Positions 34,303 through 47,795 of a stretch of 64,000 nucleotides of DNA are shown here, piece by piece. The DNA comes from Lineus longissimus (Eukaryota; Nemertea; Pilidiophora; Heteronemertea; Lineidae): assembly GCF_910592395.1 (NCBI RefSeq), contig NC_088312.1:20343292-20407291 (forward strand), written 5' to 3'. Each line of letters opens with the position of its first letter. Position 1 is the first letter of the stretch. The translations under genes and the position numbers were made by a program. Under the pieces are notes generated by a model. That model did not search any database. It was not told the origin of the DNA and saw nothing but the letters and a program-made list of their open reading frames with translations.

Positions 34303-36484
34303 CTGTACTGGGTCCCAGTAACAAATATTGCCTTAGTTAAAGACATGATGTTGTTTTGGGACTTATGTAAGATTAGTTTTCTCCGCCAAACCCAAGGCTG
34401 AAGGATTAAAATCTTGTGTTTATAGGCTAACAAATGCAAACACTTCCAAGTGAACCCCCTACAACGAGTGGCTCTTCGTCTCTCCGACTTTGACACCCTA
34501 TACGAACATATCAATAGATCAACCAGCGGTCCTTGGTGTCGCCGCGTGGGTTACGTCCAGTGAAATTGTTTGCAAAGGTCAGGGAACCATCGACATCCAT
34601 AACCAGCGTATCCCCTTTTCATGCCAGTTATAGTCGGGTGCTACACCACAGTCGGGATAGTGGCCGCCAAATGAAAGGTTGTTGAATTTAAAATCTTGAA
34701 ATCATGAGACAGATCGAGTTAATGGTCAAACTCAGGAACGTCAAGATCAAGATTTCCTTCCAATACATTTTCAGCAAGACTTACCTTTTACTTGGACAAT
34801 CGCAACGTGAATTAAGACTATAGAAACCTGTCACTTAACTTTTCCTGGCAATATGGTCCATCAGAATAGAACCAGGTCAGTATAGCATACTAATGCTGTC
34901 TTTATTATACCTTTAAAGGCACTATGGCAAACTTCCATCTCAAATCACATCAAAGTATGTTCGATCAAACACCCACACCGGTCTCCTAATTATCATGATC
35001 ATACATTATCAAATAATAACATGTCGCCTCCTTTCGGCGAAACCGAGACTGAATTATTCACATTGTGTTCAACTGCGTTCATTTCGCAGTCAATTCATTA
35101 GTTACCAATGTATGCCTTAGAGGGGGCGGAATGGCACTGTTTAAACAAGAAGTCTCATCAACAGCCTCCAAGAATATTGGATAGAATGGCACTGTACTGG
35201 GTCCCAGTAATAAATATTGCCATAAAGACATATGATATTGTTCTGGGACTTATGTAAGATTAGTTCTCTCCGCAAACCCCAAGGCTGAAGGATTAAAATC
35301 TTGTGTTTATAGGCTAACAAATGCAAACACTTCCAAGTGAACCCCCTACAAGAGACGAGTGGCTCTTCGTCTCTCCGACTTTGACACCCGATACGAACAT
35401 ATCAATAGATCAGCCAGCGGTCCTTGGTGTCGCCGCGTGGGTTACGTCCAGTGAAATTGTTTGCAAAGGTCAGGGAACCACGATCTGACATCCATAACCA
35501 GCGTATCCCCTATTCATGCCAGTTATAGTCGGGTGCTACACCACAGTCGGGATAGTGGCTGCCAAATGAATGGTTGTTGAATTTAAAATCTTGAAATCAT
35601 GAGACAGATCAAGTTAATGGTCAAACTCAGGAACGTCAAGATCAAGATTTCCTTCCAATACATTTTCAGTAAGACTTACCTTTTACTTGGAGATGGACAA
35701 TCGCAACGTGAATTAAGACTATAGAAACCTGTCACTTAACTTTTCCTGGCAATATGGTCCATCAGAATAGCACCAGGTAGCATACTAATGCTGTCTTTAT
35801 TATACCTTTAAAGGCACTATGGCAAACTTCCATCTCCAATCACATCAAAGTATGTTCGATCAAACACCCACACGGGTCTCCTAATTATCATGATCATATA
35901 CATTATCAAATAATAACATGTCACCTTCTTTTCGGCGAAACCGAGACTGAATTATTCACATTGTGTTCAACTGCGTTCATTTCGCAGTCAATTCATTAGT
36001 TACCAATGTATGCCTTAGAGGGGGCAGAATGGCACTGTTTAAACAAGAAGTCTCATCAACAGCCTCCAAGAATATTGGATAGAACGGCACTGTATACTGG
36101 GTCCCAGTAATAAATATTGCCATAAAGACATATGATATTGTTCTGGGACTTATGTAAGATTAGTTCTCTCCGCAAAACCCAAGGCTGAAGGATTAAAATC
36201 TTGTGTTTATAGGCTAACAAATGCAAACACTTCCAAGTGAACCCCCTACAAGAGACGAGTGGCTCTTCGTCTCTCCGACTTTGACACTCTATACGAACAT
36301 ATCAATAGATCAGCCAGCGGTCCTTGGTGTCGCCGCGTGCGTCCAGTGAAATTGTTTGCAAAGGTCAGGGAACCACGATCTGACATCCATAACCAGCGTA
36401 TCCCCTATTCATGCCAGTTATAGTCGGGTGCTACACCACAGTCGGGATAGTGGCCGCCAAATGAATGGTTGTTGAATTTAAAAC
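34303..36484. repeat. ~0.9-kb tandem repeat, 2.4 copies
   Basis: Units start at CTGTACTGGGTCCCAGTAA: 34303-35191 (889 bp), 35192-36089 (about 898 bp) and a partial copy 36090-36484. Copies are nearly identical by eye and differ by small indels (for example AGAGACGAG and GGAGATGGACAA). There is no open frame of note. The array begins about 160 bp upstream of the MRPL23 ATG, so the first copy lies in or next to its promoter. Confidence 0.9.
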
Positions 36485-37951
36485 TGTTAACTGTTTACGT
36501 CAATTTACAAGGAGACAAACCTTCATGAATTCATTTTCCACATCGCTGGATAGAAGTGATGGCATCGCGCAGATTTAAAATGATCACTTCCATCTTCACC
36601 ATCATGACTTGGATGTGCGCCTTTAATTTGTTTGAGCAATTGATTAGGGATAGCAATTAAAATTGCCGTTGAACATGTACAGTACAGTGATAATTCACAC
36701 CCCCTATGTCTGGCTTGAAATTTCAAACTGCGCATTTCATTCCCGCCTTGATTGTGTGACTATTTCTACAATAAAAACCCTTTTAAACCAACCCATACCT
36801 TTATCAGGAATATATACTGTGTCTTACCTTCTGCTGCAGCCGTTTTGATTTGTTTCGGAAAATTTGAAGGCATTTTTACGTTTGAAATCGGAGAAAGTGT
36901 TCCCGCGATGTTCTCCGCAGCTCACACACCAACCGACTGGCGTTCAAATCAACCGCGACCGATCATGGCCAAAGACAATACAATACAATACATCCGGGCA
37001 CTATTCCTCTCCCCTTCAGCCCGGCCGGCTTAAGCAGTAATCTGCTCAAGAGTCTTTTGTTCTGTCAATGGATCAATATGACAGGCATTGTCAAAATGTG
37101 GGCTTGTATATACAAAATACTTTTATATGTACATTTGCCGAGCTGTGGAAATGCATTAGACAGGTTCCGTAAGCCAAAGGACGACGTAAATGGGGGATGT
37201 TCCATGATAGGAGAGACAATGTTCCATTGTCTCTGTTGCCTGTGGCGTCTTTGTAGAGTTGTCCATTAAACACTCCTGTCTCCTGGGTAAAACTTGGAGA
37301 GATAAATGAGTTATCCTTAATCCAATCTTACCAGATTGAGCAGCCCTTCTCGATGGATCAGGAAGCATCGGTGCCATAGCAACAGCTGATAACAAGTCTT
37401 TGACGGAGTGCAGCCTCGACACACAAACAGTGGAGATGGTCATCAGATTCTTTGAGAAGGACTTTGTGACGATGTGATTCAAAAGCAAACGAGGACTGAC
37501 AACGAATTTGAGGGCTTCTCTCCAAAATTACACTGTAGACAAATGGATCAAATAAAGTATTTTTACTATGTAGATATTTTGTTGTCTTTTTGGTGATGAG
37601 AGGAGGATTCACCAGCTAGTCTTCTAAGAGGACTGTGGTCCCAAGTAGTAATCAAGTTGTACTTAAAGAGTTGTCAGGTAGTTATGGGTACTACCAGTCA
37701 CGTGAGATCAGATAACCAGCTGGCAGAGGTTGGTTGTTCCATTGTCCGTCATTGTGAGATGATGACGAAAGGTTTCACCATAGTGGGGAGCGAAACGACT
37801 GGGGGCGAAAAGGACATTTGCGTATATATTTGGTAACGACGACGACAACGACTTTGGTTGCTAGCCTGAAAGCTTGATATCTCTATGCAGGAAGCCAATT
37901 TTGACCTCAAATAAATACTGATTTTAAACACTTTCCTCCCTCAAAATTGCG
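36485..37951. other. Intergenic stretch between divergent genes
   Basis: This lies between the minus-strand MRPL23 side and the plus-strand gene starting at 37952. No coding sequence is supported; the longest frames (36752-37033, 37156-37488) show no domains. It should contain the promoter and 5' UTR of the gene at 37952. Confidence 0.45.
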
Positions 37952-40900
37952 ATGTTGGCGACGCAGTCGGCTCCAGGTCATCTTGATCGTGCCTTCAAGT
38001 CAACTGGGGGTGCCCTCAAGGGTGACATAAACGAGATCTTGACCAGTGGACAGTACTATGTCACTCCAGAAATGACAAGGGAACTGCGGTCTGTCGGCAA
38101 TGGAGTGGAGCACTTCAACGTTGATGCTTATTTGCAGAACTCTGCCAGTAGTTGGCGACATAACCTTGGCCCTGGCCAGGTTGCTAGTGATAGAGCTGGT
38201 AGGTTACTAGGAACAATCAGAATATTTCTTACATAGTCATAACATTGTATTTGTAAGGGATTGTTATGTTAGATTGATTGCAATTCTGATAGGCTACTCA
38301 TACTGTCTCAGTGTCTGATAGGCCTAGTCCTCAAGTCAAGCGTTGAAAATGAAACCTTACATGACTGCAAAGGCCATCTATCATGTTATCCACTGATCTA
38401 GGCAATTTAGACGACTTTGACTTGAGCTTGTGCTGCGCCTGCCTACCAGCACCTTGACCCAACACAGGATGGAAATTGGAAGTGCTTGTTATGTAAGTTG
38501 ATTATTTGTGGATTAGCTTCCAATTGACTATAAATTTGGGAGGCAACGGCAAGATGGCATGCTGCACACGATGAACAATCAATTCCAGGCATTGTGGACA
38601 GGTTGGAGCCTTGGTGTGTAGGCCTACTGTTGCATCAGGTTTACTGCGCATTTTGAAAAAGTAGATTTCCCCCGCCAATCGGCTCATCACTGACACTGTG
38701 GGTTGACATCCACTCTGACATGGCGTACGCTGTGATGGCTGATTTCTGGATTAGCAATAACCAATCACTATTTCTGTTCTAGCTACCCTTGATACGATGC
38801 AAAAGACACAAGGATTCCTTTCGGACATGAAGAGCAAAATGAACAAACAGTGCATTGGTCAACTCCAGGCCAATGAGATTCAGCAAACACATCACTGGGC
38901 CATGCAGAATCTGCAAGGTTTGAAGGGGGTAGGTTCAGTATTTTCATAGTCAAATGATACAGAATCTCAGGGGTTTTATTCAAGATCTCATTGATTAGGA
39001 CTTGGCCAACTGTCCTGATTATGCTTACTCTTTGGAGGTCCCATAGCCCATATCGCATTCGATTGTCTGCCAAAGACAAATCTTTGTCTGACATGACATA
39101 CATGTTGGATACTGCATCTCTGATTGGCCTTGGTCTACGTAGTCAGTTTCAGATTTATCAAAAAGCCATCTCAACTATAGAAACCCTGCTTTAGCATTGT
39201 CGTTACAATGCTTGCATGGGGGCCATGAAGAGGTACAAAACTTGCCGGGTGATCTTCAGGAATTTATCACAAGTCTGCTTCCTCATTAAATGATAAGCAC
39301 AACCTTTATCCATTCCATGTTTCTTCTTCAGGAAATGACTCCCTATGCCCAAGAGTCCAACAAGAGAATCCAGCAGTTTTCTGACCATATTGGCGTGACG
39401 GACAGGTACACTGGCTACAGGAACAACTTGACAAGGGGCTCGAGAACTCCCTTCAAACTGGACACATATTGGAACAGGGAGCAAAACAAAGAGCGTGAAG
39501 GTAGGCATGTTCAAGAAGAATGACAAGCAAGTGATCCCTCTTGGGCTTTCCAATTACTATATGCAGCATTTTGGGCACCAAGTTGCAAAGGGGACATCAG
39601 AACACCAGCTTGCCCCAGGTGGCAAGCACTGTACCCCCAGTTATATGGCACAGCTTAAAGGGAATGGCCCGCCAAAAAATGGGGAGTTTTGGACGGCCCG
39701 GTCAAAACCTTAGGCGGGAATAAGGTTTCATTGATAAATATAAGGAGTTTCAAGGCCCCCAAATCACTTGTAAGGTTCAATAGATACTGGCCTTTCATTG
39801 GTTTACCGTCTGCGTATCATTTACATACTCTCATTTTGAAAAGTATGACAATATTTACGATCACGTTATTGATTTTTGCAACATTTTCGGTAACGCGCCC
39901 CTTGCGGATCTGTAAGGTACCATGCTTGAAAAATGCTTCGTCTCGTCGATTCGCTCGCGGATAAACGCATCAGGTTGACTGCAGCAACTTTTAATTGTTG
40001 GAGACAGAGAAGGAAGGAATATGATTATCAGTTTGATGAAAACTTTGCAAAGTTTCGTCTTGGGACTCGAAATCCATACTACTATTCTCTCCATTTTCCA
40101 TTTTCTCCTCTCTCCAACTCACTACTATCACTATTGACTGCGTAACATACACTAACATTCTTTCGCTATCATTGCTAACTTCATTTACTAGAACACTGGC
40201 CTCTTTGTAGCCGATTATGTAACCCATAGTGGAAACACCTGACAGCGCCGCCCGGCATGATCCACGTGCTACTGGCATATTTATAACTCGTAGTAAATAA
40301 GGTTGTAAAAATATGCAAATGAGATGCCGTATATGGAAACCATGACGTCAGTAAGCAGTTCTTATTTCTGCTACGGGTGGCGCTGTTGCTTGCTTCTGGA
40401 GGCGCTATTCAACCTCTTTAAGTGCGCCGGGCATGAGGATTTCCTCTGTGGCAAAGTGGTTGGTGCATTGTGAACTGTGGGACCAGGTTCTGTGCCTGGG
40501 GTAGTGGATCAACCTTGGTGGAATGGATTGGAATCACTAACGATTACTTTTGTTATTTACTGACAATTTCTTATGTGATTTCTATGATAATTTGCAGGCA
40601 TCCCGAGGTCGCGTTCGGCTCCGAAGCAGGTCTCGTTCAACCAGTATGCCTTACCCATGGAGTCAAGCCCTTCTCTACCAGCATTTCAAGCAACACCAAG
40701 GTCGGCTCAGGTCGGCAACCGAGTCGGTAGGTATTTTGAAAGTCCATAGTCTTTGTGGTTTTAAAAGACAAGCTACTTGCTAGGAGGTGCCTCATGGCAC
40801 TCTAACCACCATCCTCAAAAGGTTAGTTTGAAAACGTGGCAGGGCTTGAATCCCTTAAATCATTTGTTGAAAAATAGAAAATGAAAAATGCTTGCACAAA

Positions 40901-41319
40901 ATAAAAAATGCTGTGATACACACCATTGTCTGTTGAATATTGGTGTAGGTAGCTTCTCCATTCTTCTTAGATTTGTGGTTTCTGTGTTCTTTTAAAATGA
41001 CGTATTATTGATTTTTACAGATGCCGAACCCCCGTGTGGTTCCTCCATGGCACGGCGACCCCCGGCAACACAGTCCATTCAGGAGGCTTGTGGCATCAAC
41101 ACAACCTTCCCTGGGAAATCGGAGTACAAGACACGCTACTCGCAGCCACCGCCCAAACCGAAAACGAGCGACTTTATCATCAACCCTCAACCAAACTTCC
41201 ACATTCATGGTCGTCCGCTCGCAAAAATTGCATTCGAACCAAGCTACACAGAATATCAGTATCGCTACGAATGGCCCGATGGCGCCCGGATCACACGACT
41301 CCCCTGGCTGAGAAAATAA
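37952..41319 (+). CDS. Uncharacterised five-exon protein, 329 residues
   Basis: Exons join in frame: 37952-38198, 38783-38928, 39332-39500, 40598-40726 and 41021-41319, all with GT-AG borders, ending LPWLRK-stop. I do not recognise the family. The N-terminal ~80 residues contain FNVDAYLQNSASSWRH. Exons 2 and 3 code amphipathic helical sequence with TDRYTGYRNN. Exon 4 is basic and Ser/Pro-rich. The C-terminal ~75 residues hold aromatic, Pro-rich short motifs (EYKTRYSQPP, YTEYQYRYEWPDG). Short Tyr/Pro-rich motifs of this kind occur in axonemal microtubule-lining proteins, so a ciliary role is possible but speculative. A long AT-rich 3' UTR ends at a consensus AATAAA at 42881-42886. Confidence 0.75.
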
Positions 41320-42900
41320 CTCAGTTCAAAAATGTTATTTTTCGATTCTGGTTGAGCTTTAGTTTTGCATTCACTAGTTAGTCAAAACAAGGAATGAAAT
41401 TCATCTGTCAGCATTTTTCTTCTCAATATAATACATGTATATGTGGTATATTTCGTGGAATTTCTTTCATGAGTTTCATTTGATGATGTGTCTATCGTAC
41501 ATTGTCATGGAAACATCTGAATGAATGCGAGAATGAAATGATTACATTTCTGAAGAAGTTTTAAATACCGTTTGCGTGCCAAGAGAGATGAGACTTTGAC
41601 ACAGTCAAGCACAAAAACATTGTATTGTGTGTTGTATTAAAGTATTTTTTGTGTCTTTCATTAATGTTTATGAACCAGTATTCTGGTACAGAACATTCTG
41701 AGATTTTCGTAGATTTTACAAAAACTGTGATATGCTTTTACAATTGGTAGATAGATTTTTAATTTACATCATACATGTACAAACTCATTTAATACACTCA
41801 TTTTAAAACCATTATGTAAAAGAAAACCTCGGATTAGATGGCGGTTAGGCCCACGATGCATAAGAAAACCAGAGATCTGGTCAGGCTCTAGAGCCCGTAT
41901 TGCAAAAAAAGGAATTGGGTGGCTGTTAGGCATGAAAAAGAGAGTGTAACACCTGTCACACTCGCATACATTACCCCCGATTTCTTCAGAATGTGGCTGT
42001 AAGGTGTCAGGGGTATAGGGGTATAAACTCCATTTGCAGATTGGTTTTCGGGAATAATCATGTCATAATATCTAATAGTGGTGCAGGCTTATTTATTTAG
42101 TATATCTGTGTGTCAGGCTGTTTGATGTAACTGTGTTGATTTTCTGTTCATGAGTTCACTTGTAGATAGATAACAGTGTGTCTCACATGTAGGAATTAAT
42201 TTCAACTGTCTAACAGTTTTTCTATTGTTGGAGGATTCTTTCAGTATTGAGTTAGTTGCATTTGAACTTTCACATTTGAACTTACATTTGAACTTTCACA
42301 ATACCTGTATACATTTGCCAAAATCATGTGATACACTCTCAAATGCATTGGTTTGGCTTCTAGAGTGTTTGTGTGCTGTATTATTCATAGTATTACTGTA
42401 AAACACCAAATTTTGAAAATTAGCGGTGTGCAGTATTCACTGTTCGTGGTTGTACAATTTGAACAGCTCATGATACGAGACCGAACTCTTGAAATGTTTA
42501 CACTTCAGTATTTTATTTGGAATATAATCTGACAGAATTGGTTGTGACAAATACATGTATTTATCTTTTCTATTGAATGTAGCCCGATTCAGAAATCTCA
42601 AAATGCCGCGGGCAAGGCATATGATAATGGAAAGTCAAGCTTACAAAAACCTTCATCCGTCTGCTGAAATGCCATGTTCTCAACTCGTGATCCAAAAGAT
42701 AGTCCAGACATGAATGTATTGTGAATGGGACTACTTCTCTTTATTATCATATTTTATCGATCAAAAGCTCTGTGGGCGTGCAAATATTAATATTTTGTAC
42801 AACACTTTTATAATTTGCACAATGTATTTTAAGAATACTGCTGAAATTTCATGTGTTACTACTATTTGGTTATCATTGTAAATAAACAGCATTTAGTACA
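41320..42900 (+). other. Probable 3' UTR of the gene at 37952-41319
   Basis: AT-rich and stop-rich in all frames. AATAAA at 42881-42886 is a plausible poly(A) signal about 1.56 kb after the stop. Confidence 0.5.
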
Positions 42901-45900
42901 TCATATTTGTTATAATGTCAATCATTGTCCGACTTGAATGCAAATCTTGTGGACAGAGTAGTGAAAGAGCTGGCCAGTCTGCGTCTCTGTTCGACAAGTG
43001 TGATAGCTTAACACTCCACTAACAAGCGATTTTGGTAGCTGCGACCTGCTGTCTCAACAAAGAATTGCTCGTGTGCGTTGTTCATTATTGCAATCTGCGA
43101 TCAGTATCAAACTCAGTTATGACTTGTTTTACTTGCAAACAAGATCTTTTTGGCGCTCATCGCAGCACAATTGTCGCAAATCCCTGGTTTACGGGGACGC
43201 TTTATGAATTGGTCAAGCCCCAATCCAATGTCCATTGTCACTCGAAATAGCCATTTTTAATACCAGATGCCAAGATGCCGGCTGTGAACGTCCATCCTCA
43301 AGTCTCCTTCTTTCAAGGAAGGATGGATGTCAGCACAAGGATGGATGTCAGCACAACACCGGTCGATCGGCATGTTCTCCTGGCTCAGCTAAGCTAAAAT
43401 GGTTCACGTGTGTTGGTGCCACCAGGCAGATTCCTTAGGCCACTCCAACATCAATCGGAAGAAATAAGCTAAGATTCCATAAAAATTACAAAATATTTTT
43501 AATATATTAACCATTCGTCCATACAACAAATGTTTAAAGAAAAGACAAAATATACATGTGGCATACATGGTATAGAAATCCCGTATTCTTTTAAGAATAA
43601 AATGTTACAGTAGGAGTTGTTTCTCTTGCATTATTAATCTATTCCCAATTTGTGTCTATTGGTCTTGATCTTTCAGCCAATTGTATGGCTTTTATCTCGC
43701 TAAGAATGTGAAAGCCAAATTTTGTTTCAAAGTAGAGGCTAAAAGGGCCCCTACAGAACTAAAGATGGAGAAAATGGACTCCACCCATGTAGGCTTCTGC
43801 AGAAGAAAACCATACCCTATACTATCTGGTATTCAATTACACCGCATGCCACCAAATTAAATGATTAAATTCAATATAGACCAAGTTAGTACCAGAGGTG
43901 ATCCTCCTCAGCCCAATTAGCCTCCTTCCAGACAAATGCCAAGATATTTTAAAAGTCAACCCCCTGGTGGTGACTGTTGTTACGTCACGAACCTTTTTTC
44001 CCGTCCCCAAAGCAGAATTCCATCACTAAGTGGTCGATCAGAAAAGAGGCCCTTTTAACACTGATGTGCACATTCGAGTTGTGTCCACATGCAATTTTCT
44101 TGAGGCTGCCAATAGATAGCAAAGCTACGTGTATTACAATCAATATAAAAACTGACCCCAGAACTTAAAATATAATAACTACGTGGTAAAGAAATGTATA
44201 CACACATAATAAAGTGGGTGGAGTTATATATGCTATGCCAAGACGAGACGTAACACCTTATTCCTTCTTGACAACACCCAACCCCTGCACTACACAACAC
44301 TAAAAGATACTAAGAGTCATGTAACATATCGATAGATAGAAAAGGATTTTGACAAATCTTAAGTAGAAATGTACCTTTATTTGATGTTCAGTTGCCTTTA
44401 CTGGGTTAGAATGTTTTATTCTGGCAAGGTTTTCCCTGGCTTTTGATGAATTGTGCTGGACCTATTGGCATTTTATCAAGTTTTTCAAACGGAAGTCAAT
44501 TTTGCTGTGTGATGCTTCTTAAAAAGCCACACTGTCACAGTTTCATGAACTTTCAATGCATTTTAAAAGGTTTTTGAGTCACCCAGGTGCATTGTATGAT
44601 GGTGTAAATGACTCGGAGTAGTCCTGATACTGATTTCTCAAATCAAAGAATCAAAGAAAAACTTATTTTTCTTTGATTTATTTTTATGGCGTAGGCCAAT
44701 AGGTGGAGATATTTTAGCCATGTTGGCTGAACACGTTCAAGATAGCCAGTGAAGACAATGATTGCGGCAAGTCTTGGAAAAAAATTTATCACATTGACTT
44801 AATCTTAGACAACAGGCATAGAAAAGTACATAGATATGCAAATACAGAATAACGTCTCTAGTGAGGACAACCCACGGGTACCCTCAAACCGAATCCTGGT
44901 GGAAACTGTGTGTAGAGGCATTTAGTAAGCTTTTATGAAGAATTCTCAAGTGGTAGTTGAACACAGTTACAGTACATAATATCTAAAGTTAATAGTCTTA
45001 TTCATTCATATTCATTCACAATTGCAAGCGTTCAGCACAATTTTCTTTCGGTTTCTCCAATTTTTTATGATTTTCATTTCTACAGGTCAAAGTTATTTGC
45101 AATACTGCAAAAATGAAACACCTGGGAAAAAGGAACCAAGTACAGTCGTACAGAAATTTATAGATTACGATAGGTCATAGCACCATAAAATCACAAACCT
45201 GAATACAGTACAAGATACAGAAATTAGAGTTGGTCAAAACTTGATACTCACCAATCAAAACTTTACAACAGTAAACAAAAATATGAGATTCAGAGTTGTT
45301 CATTATGATTTTGTGTTCGATATTTCTCATTATGAACGGAAAAAAGGGTGTCCCAAAAAGGGTAGATTTTCATGTACGTTTTCACACCCAGGACGAGTGC
45401 TCATTTGGATCAGCTGGCATGATGACACCGTCACACACTTTCTGTGGACATTACAGTGCAGCTGTTCTGTGCATTCAGTGCAGCTGTCCCACTTGAAATG
45501 CACATTTAGTGTTGTGTACATTATAAAAAGTTTAAATGTACCACTTTCCCTAATTTTTTGAAAGCGCTTATTCCTCTTCGAGTGTCTTACTCTTTGTCTC
45601 CTATTAAACAAGATATTACATGAAAGCACATCCCAGCGAAACAAAAATACAACACTTTTTCTTGAGGATTTGTACAAATTTAAACTAAACAGGAATGTTA
45701 TGTAAGGTAAAGTGGTACAATGATAGCCCTCGGAATTGTGCTGGGTTATAACTGTACAATCTTACCTCATCCCATGAATACCACTTCAAGTACAAGCAAT
45801 AGAACACTGATCTTACAGCAATGACTTTGACACACCCTGTGTAGACAAATCAGACAGGAAGGAATGTACAAAACAGAACTGAATTGAACACAGAAGTTGG

Positions 45901-46838
45901 AATGTCAGTTATCGAAATTTGCAATGTTACAAGAACTCTTAAAAACTGACACAAAATTAGAGGGGAATTCTTGCATAGTCTGTTAAAATCGAAATGAAAT
46001 ATGATTTCCAGGTAAGCACTACTCAATGCACTGTGCCTGCCCTTTCAGGCTTTTGTTGGACCGGTGATAATTCTATAAGAAAATGGGCACTGAAAGCTGG
46101 TTGCCTAGGTAGACTAAATACCACCCCTATCACCATGATCACTACAACTATGACAATGGGTTACATCTGTCACCATGAATGACTATATATCTATCCTGTC
46201 CCCAACCTGTGGTATCAACACTACCAATTTAATCTCAAGAAATAAACAATGAAGTAAAGACTACTGTCCACGTGTCAATAACTTAGACCTCATCATGACA
46301 GAAATGCTACACTCTTGTGAAATGTTGTGGTTTGCATACAAAAATCTGAACAGTGGAAGACTTGGACTTACAAAACACATGAAGAACAATATTGGAATTA
46401 CACAAAAAATTGACTAATTTGGATGACAGAGGTATCGCATATTTTGTTTTGCCAAAAATATCCGGATCTCAATCAAACTTCTTAATGTTACTGGCAATTT
46501 GTAGATGTTACTGTGCATTCTACTAGGTGCAACTCTACTAGGTGGGAAACCCAAGCATCACACTGACTTAGAGTCATTACAGGAGCCACAAGCAAAGGGT
46601 TTCCGAGCAAAAGCTATTTCATGCAAATGCAGCACGCTATAAAATGTCACCATGATCGAAGCAAATCTTTATGTTTGAGCGAGTATGCACGTACAGTGTA
46701 ATCAAGCATAATAGTGTCCTGTACTTGGCGTTGTCATCTTTGGTCCCAAGGATTCAGACCTGCATGTGACAGACGTAGACGACAATGTCTTTAAACTTAT
46801 GTTACCCTTGATGGTTCCACAGAGGACTGAAGGTAAAG
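42901..46838. other. Long stretch without a supported gene
   Basis: No exon chain could be built on either strand. It lies downstream of two convergent genes, so the minus-strand SH3BGRL3-like gene could extend a 3' UTR into it. Frames at 43032-43250, 45241-45561 and 45330-45677 show no domains. A GGGTGTCCCAAAAAG segment at about 45347 resembles a mariner end but has no partner. Confidence 0.4.
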
Positions 46839-46840
46839 TA

Positions 46841-47303
46841 CCGTATTTTCCGGCGTATGACCCGCGGCTTTTTGCCCTCAAACAGGCCCAAAAAGTGGGG
46901 GTGCGGGTAATACAAAGGTGCGGGTCTTGCGTGGATTCTGAGAGGGATAAGCCCCAACCCCAAAGAAAAAAAAGGGGACCAAACTGGTTACTTGATAAGG
47001 ATTTATGTCCATCGTTTTCGCATTGTTTTCAACCAATATTTCCGCCATGATCGCATAGTTTGTGATGTCTCCGCTAGGGAAAATAGTTACGGCCATGCTG
47101 GAATTGATCCACTTTGGTTAACAATTAAAAAAAACATGGCGGTTCTAGGATGTCAACATCAATGAATGGCTTACTATTTTTGGAGAATGCGGGTCTTGGA
47201 GCAGTGCGGGTCATAATCAGGTGCGGGTCTTGCGTGGCTTTAGGTAATGGTCAAAGGGGGTGCGGGTCATAGGGCAGTGCGGGGGATAATCCGGAAAATA
47301 CGG
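46841..47303. mobile_element. 463-bp MITE with CCGTATTTTCCGG termini
   Basis: CCGTATTTTCCGG (46841-46853) and its inverted copy CCGGAAAATACGG (47291-47303) are flanked by TA on both sides. The interior repeats a 'gtgcgggtcttgcgtgg' motif several times near both ends. No transposase is present. TA duplication and palindromic ends suggest a Tc1/mariner-type MITE. Confidence 0.85.
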
Positions 47304-47795
47304 TAAGCGGAGTGCAGTGAGGGCCTACTGGCTAGTGCTCAAAGATTTAATATTACATTTCAAGGTGTACTTTGTACATTAGGCTATTAGGCTATTTCAA
47401 TCAGATCCAATTTTCCTGATGGAATGGATATCTTGCGGAATGGTGTATTTTCTGTGGATCTGTAGTGTGCCTTGTCACCTCGCTCAATCTTAGGATGTGT
47501 GATCCAGTTTTAACATAATTTTGGTCATATTCCTCTCATGAAAGATTTTGTTGAGCTATGACATAGATGGGAGCAGCTGTACACGATACTTCCAATATCT
47601 GAAATCATAATTTATATGCGTTTTTTAATCGAAAACAACAGGGGACATTATCTCAATTTCAATTCATCAAAATTCTCAACTTCATTTCATTCAAATAATG
47701 GTGACATTCAGAAGGTCTCCAGCATTCAGCCATTCTGATCAAGAAAGTCAAAATTGCCCCTTACAATGTACATTTCTGCTCTTACCTGACTATTT

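Noticed and set aside
45330-45677. Possible transposase fragment near GGGTGTCCCAAAAAG
   Set aside because: Only one candidate end was found, without an inverted partner, and the frames have no transposase motif.
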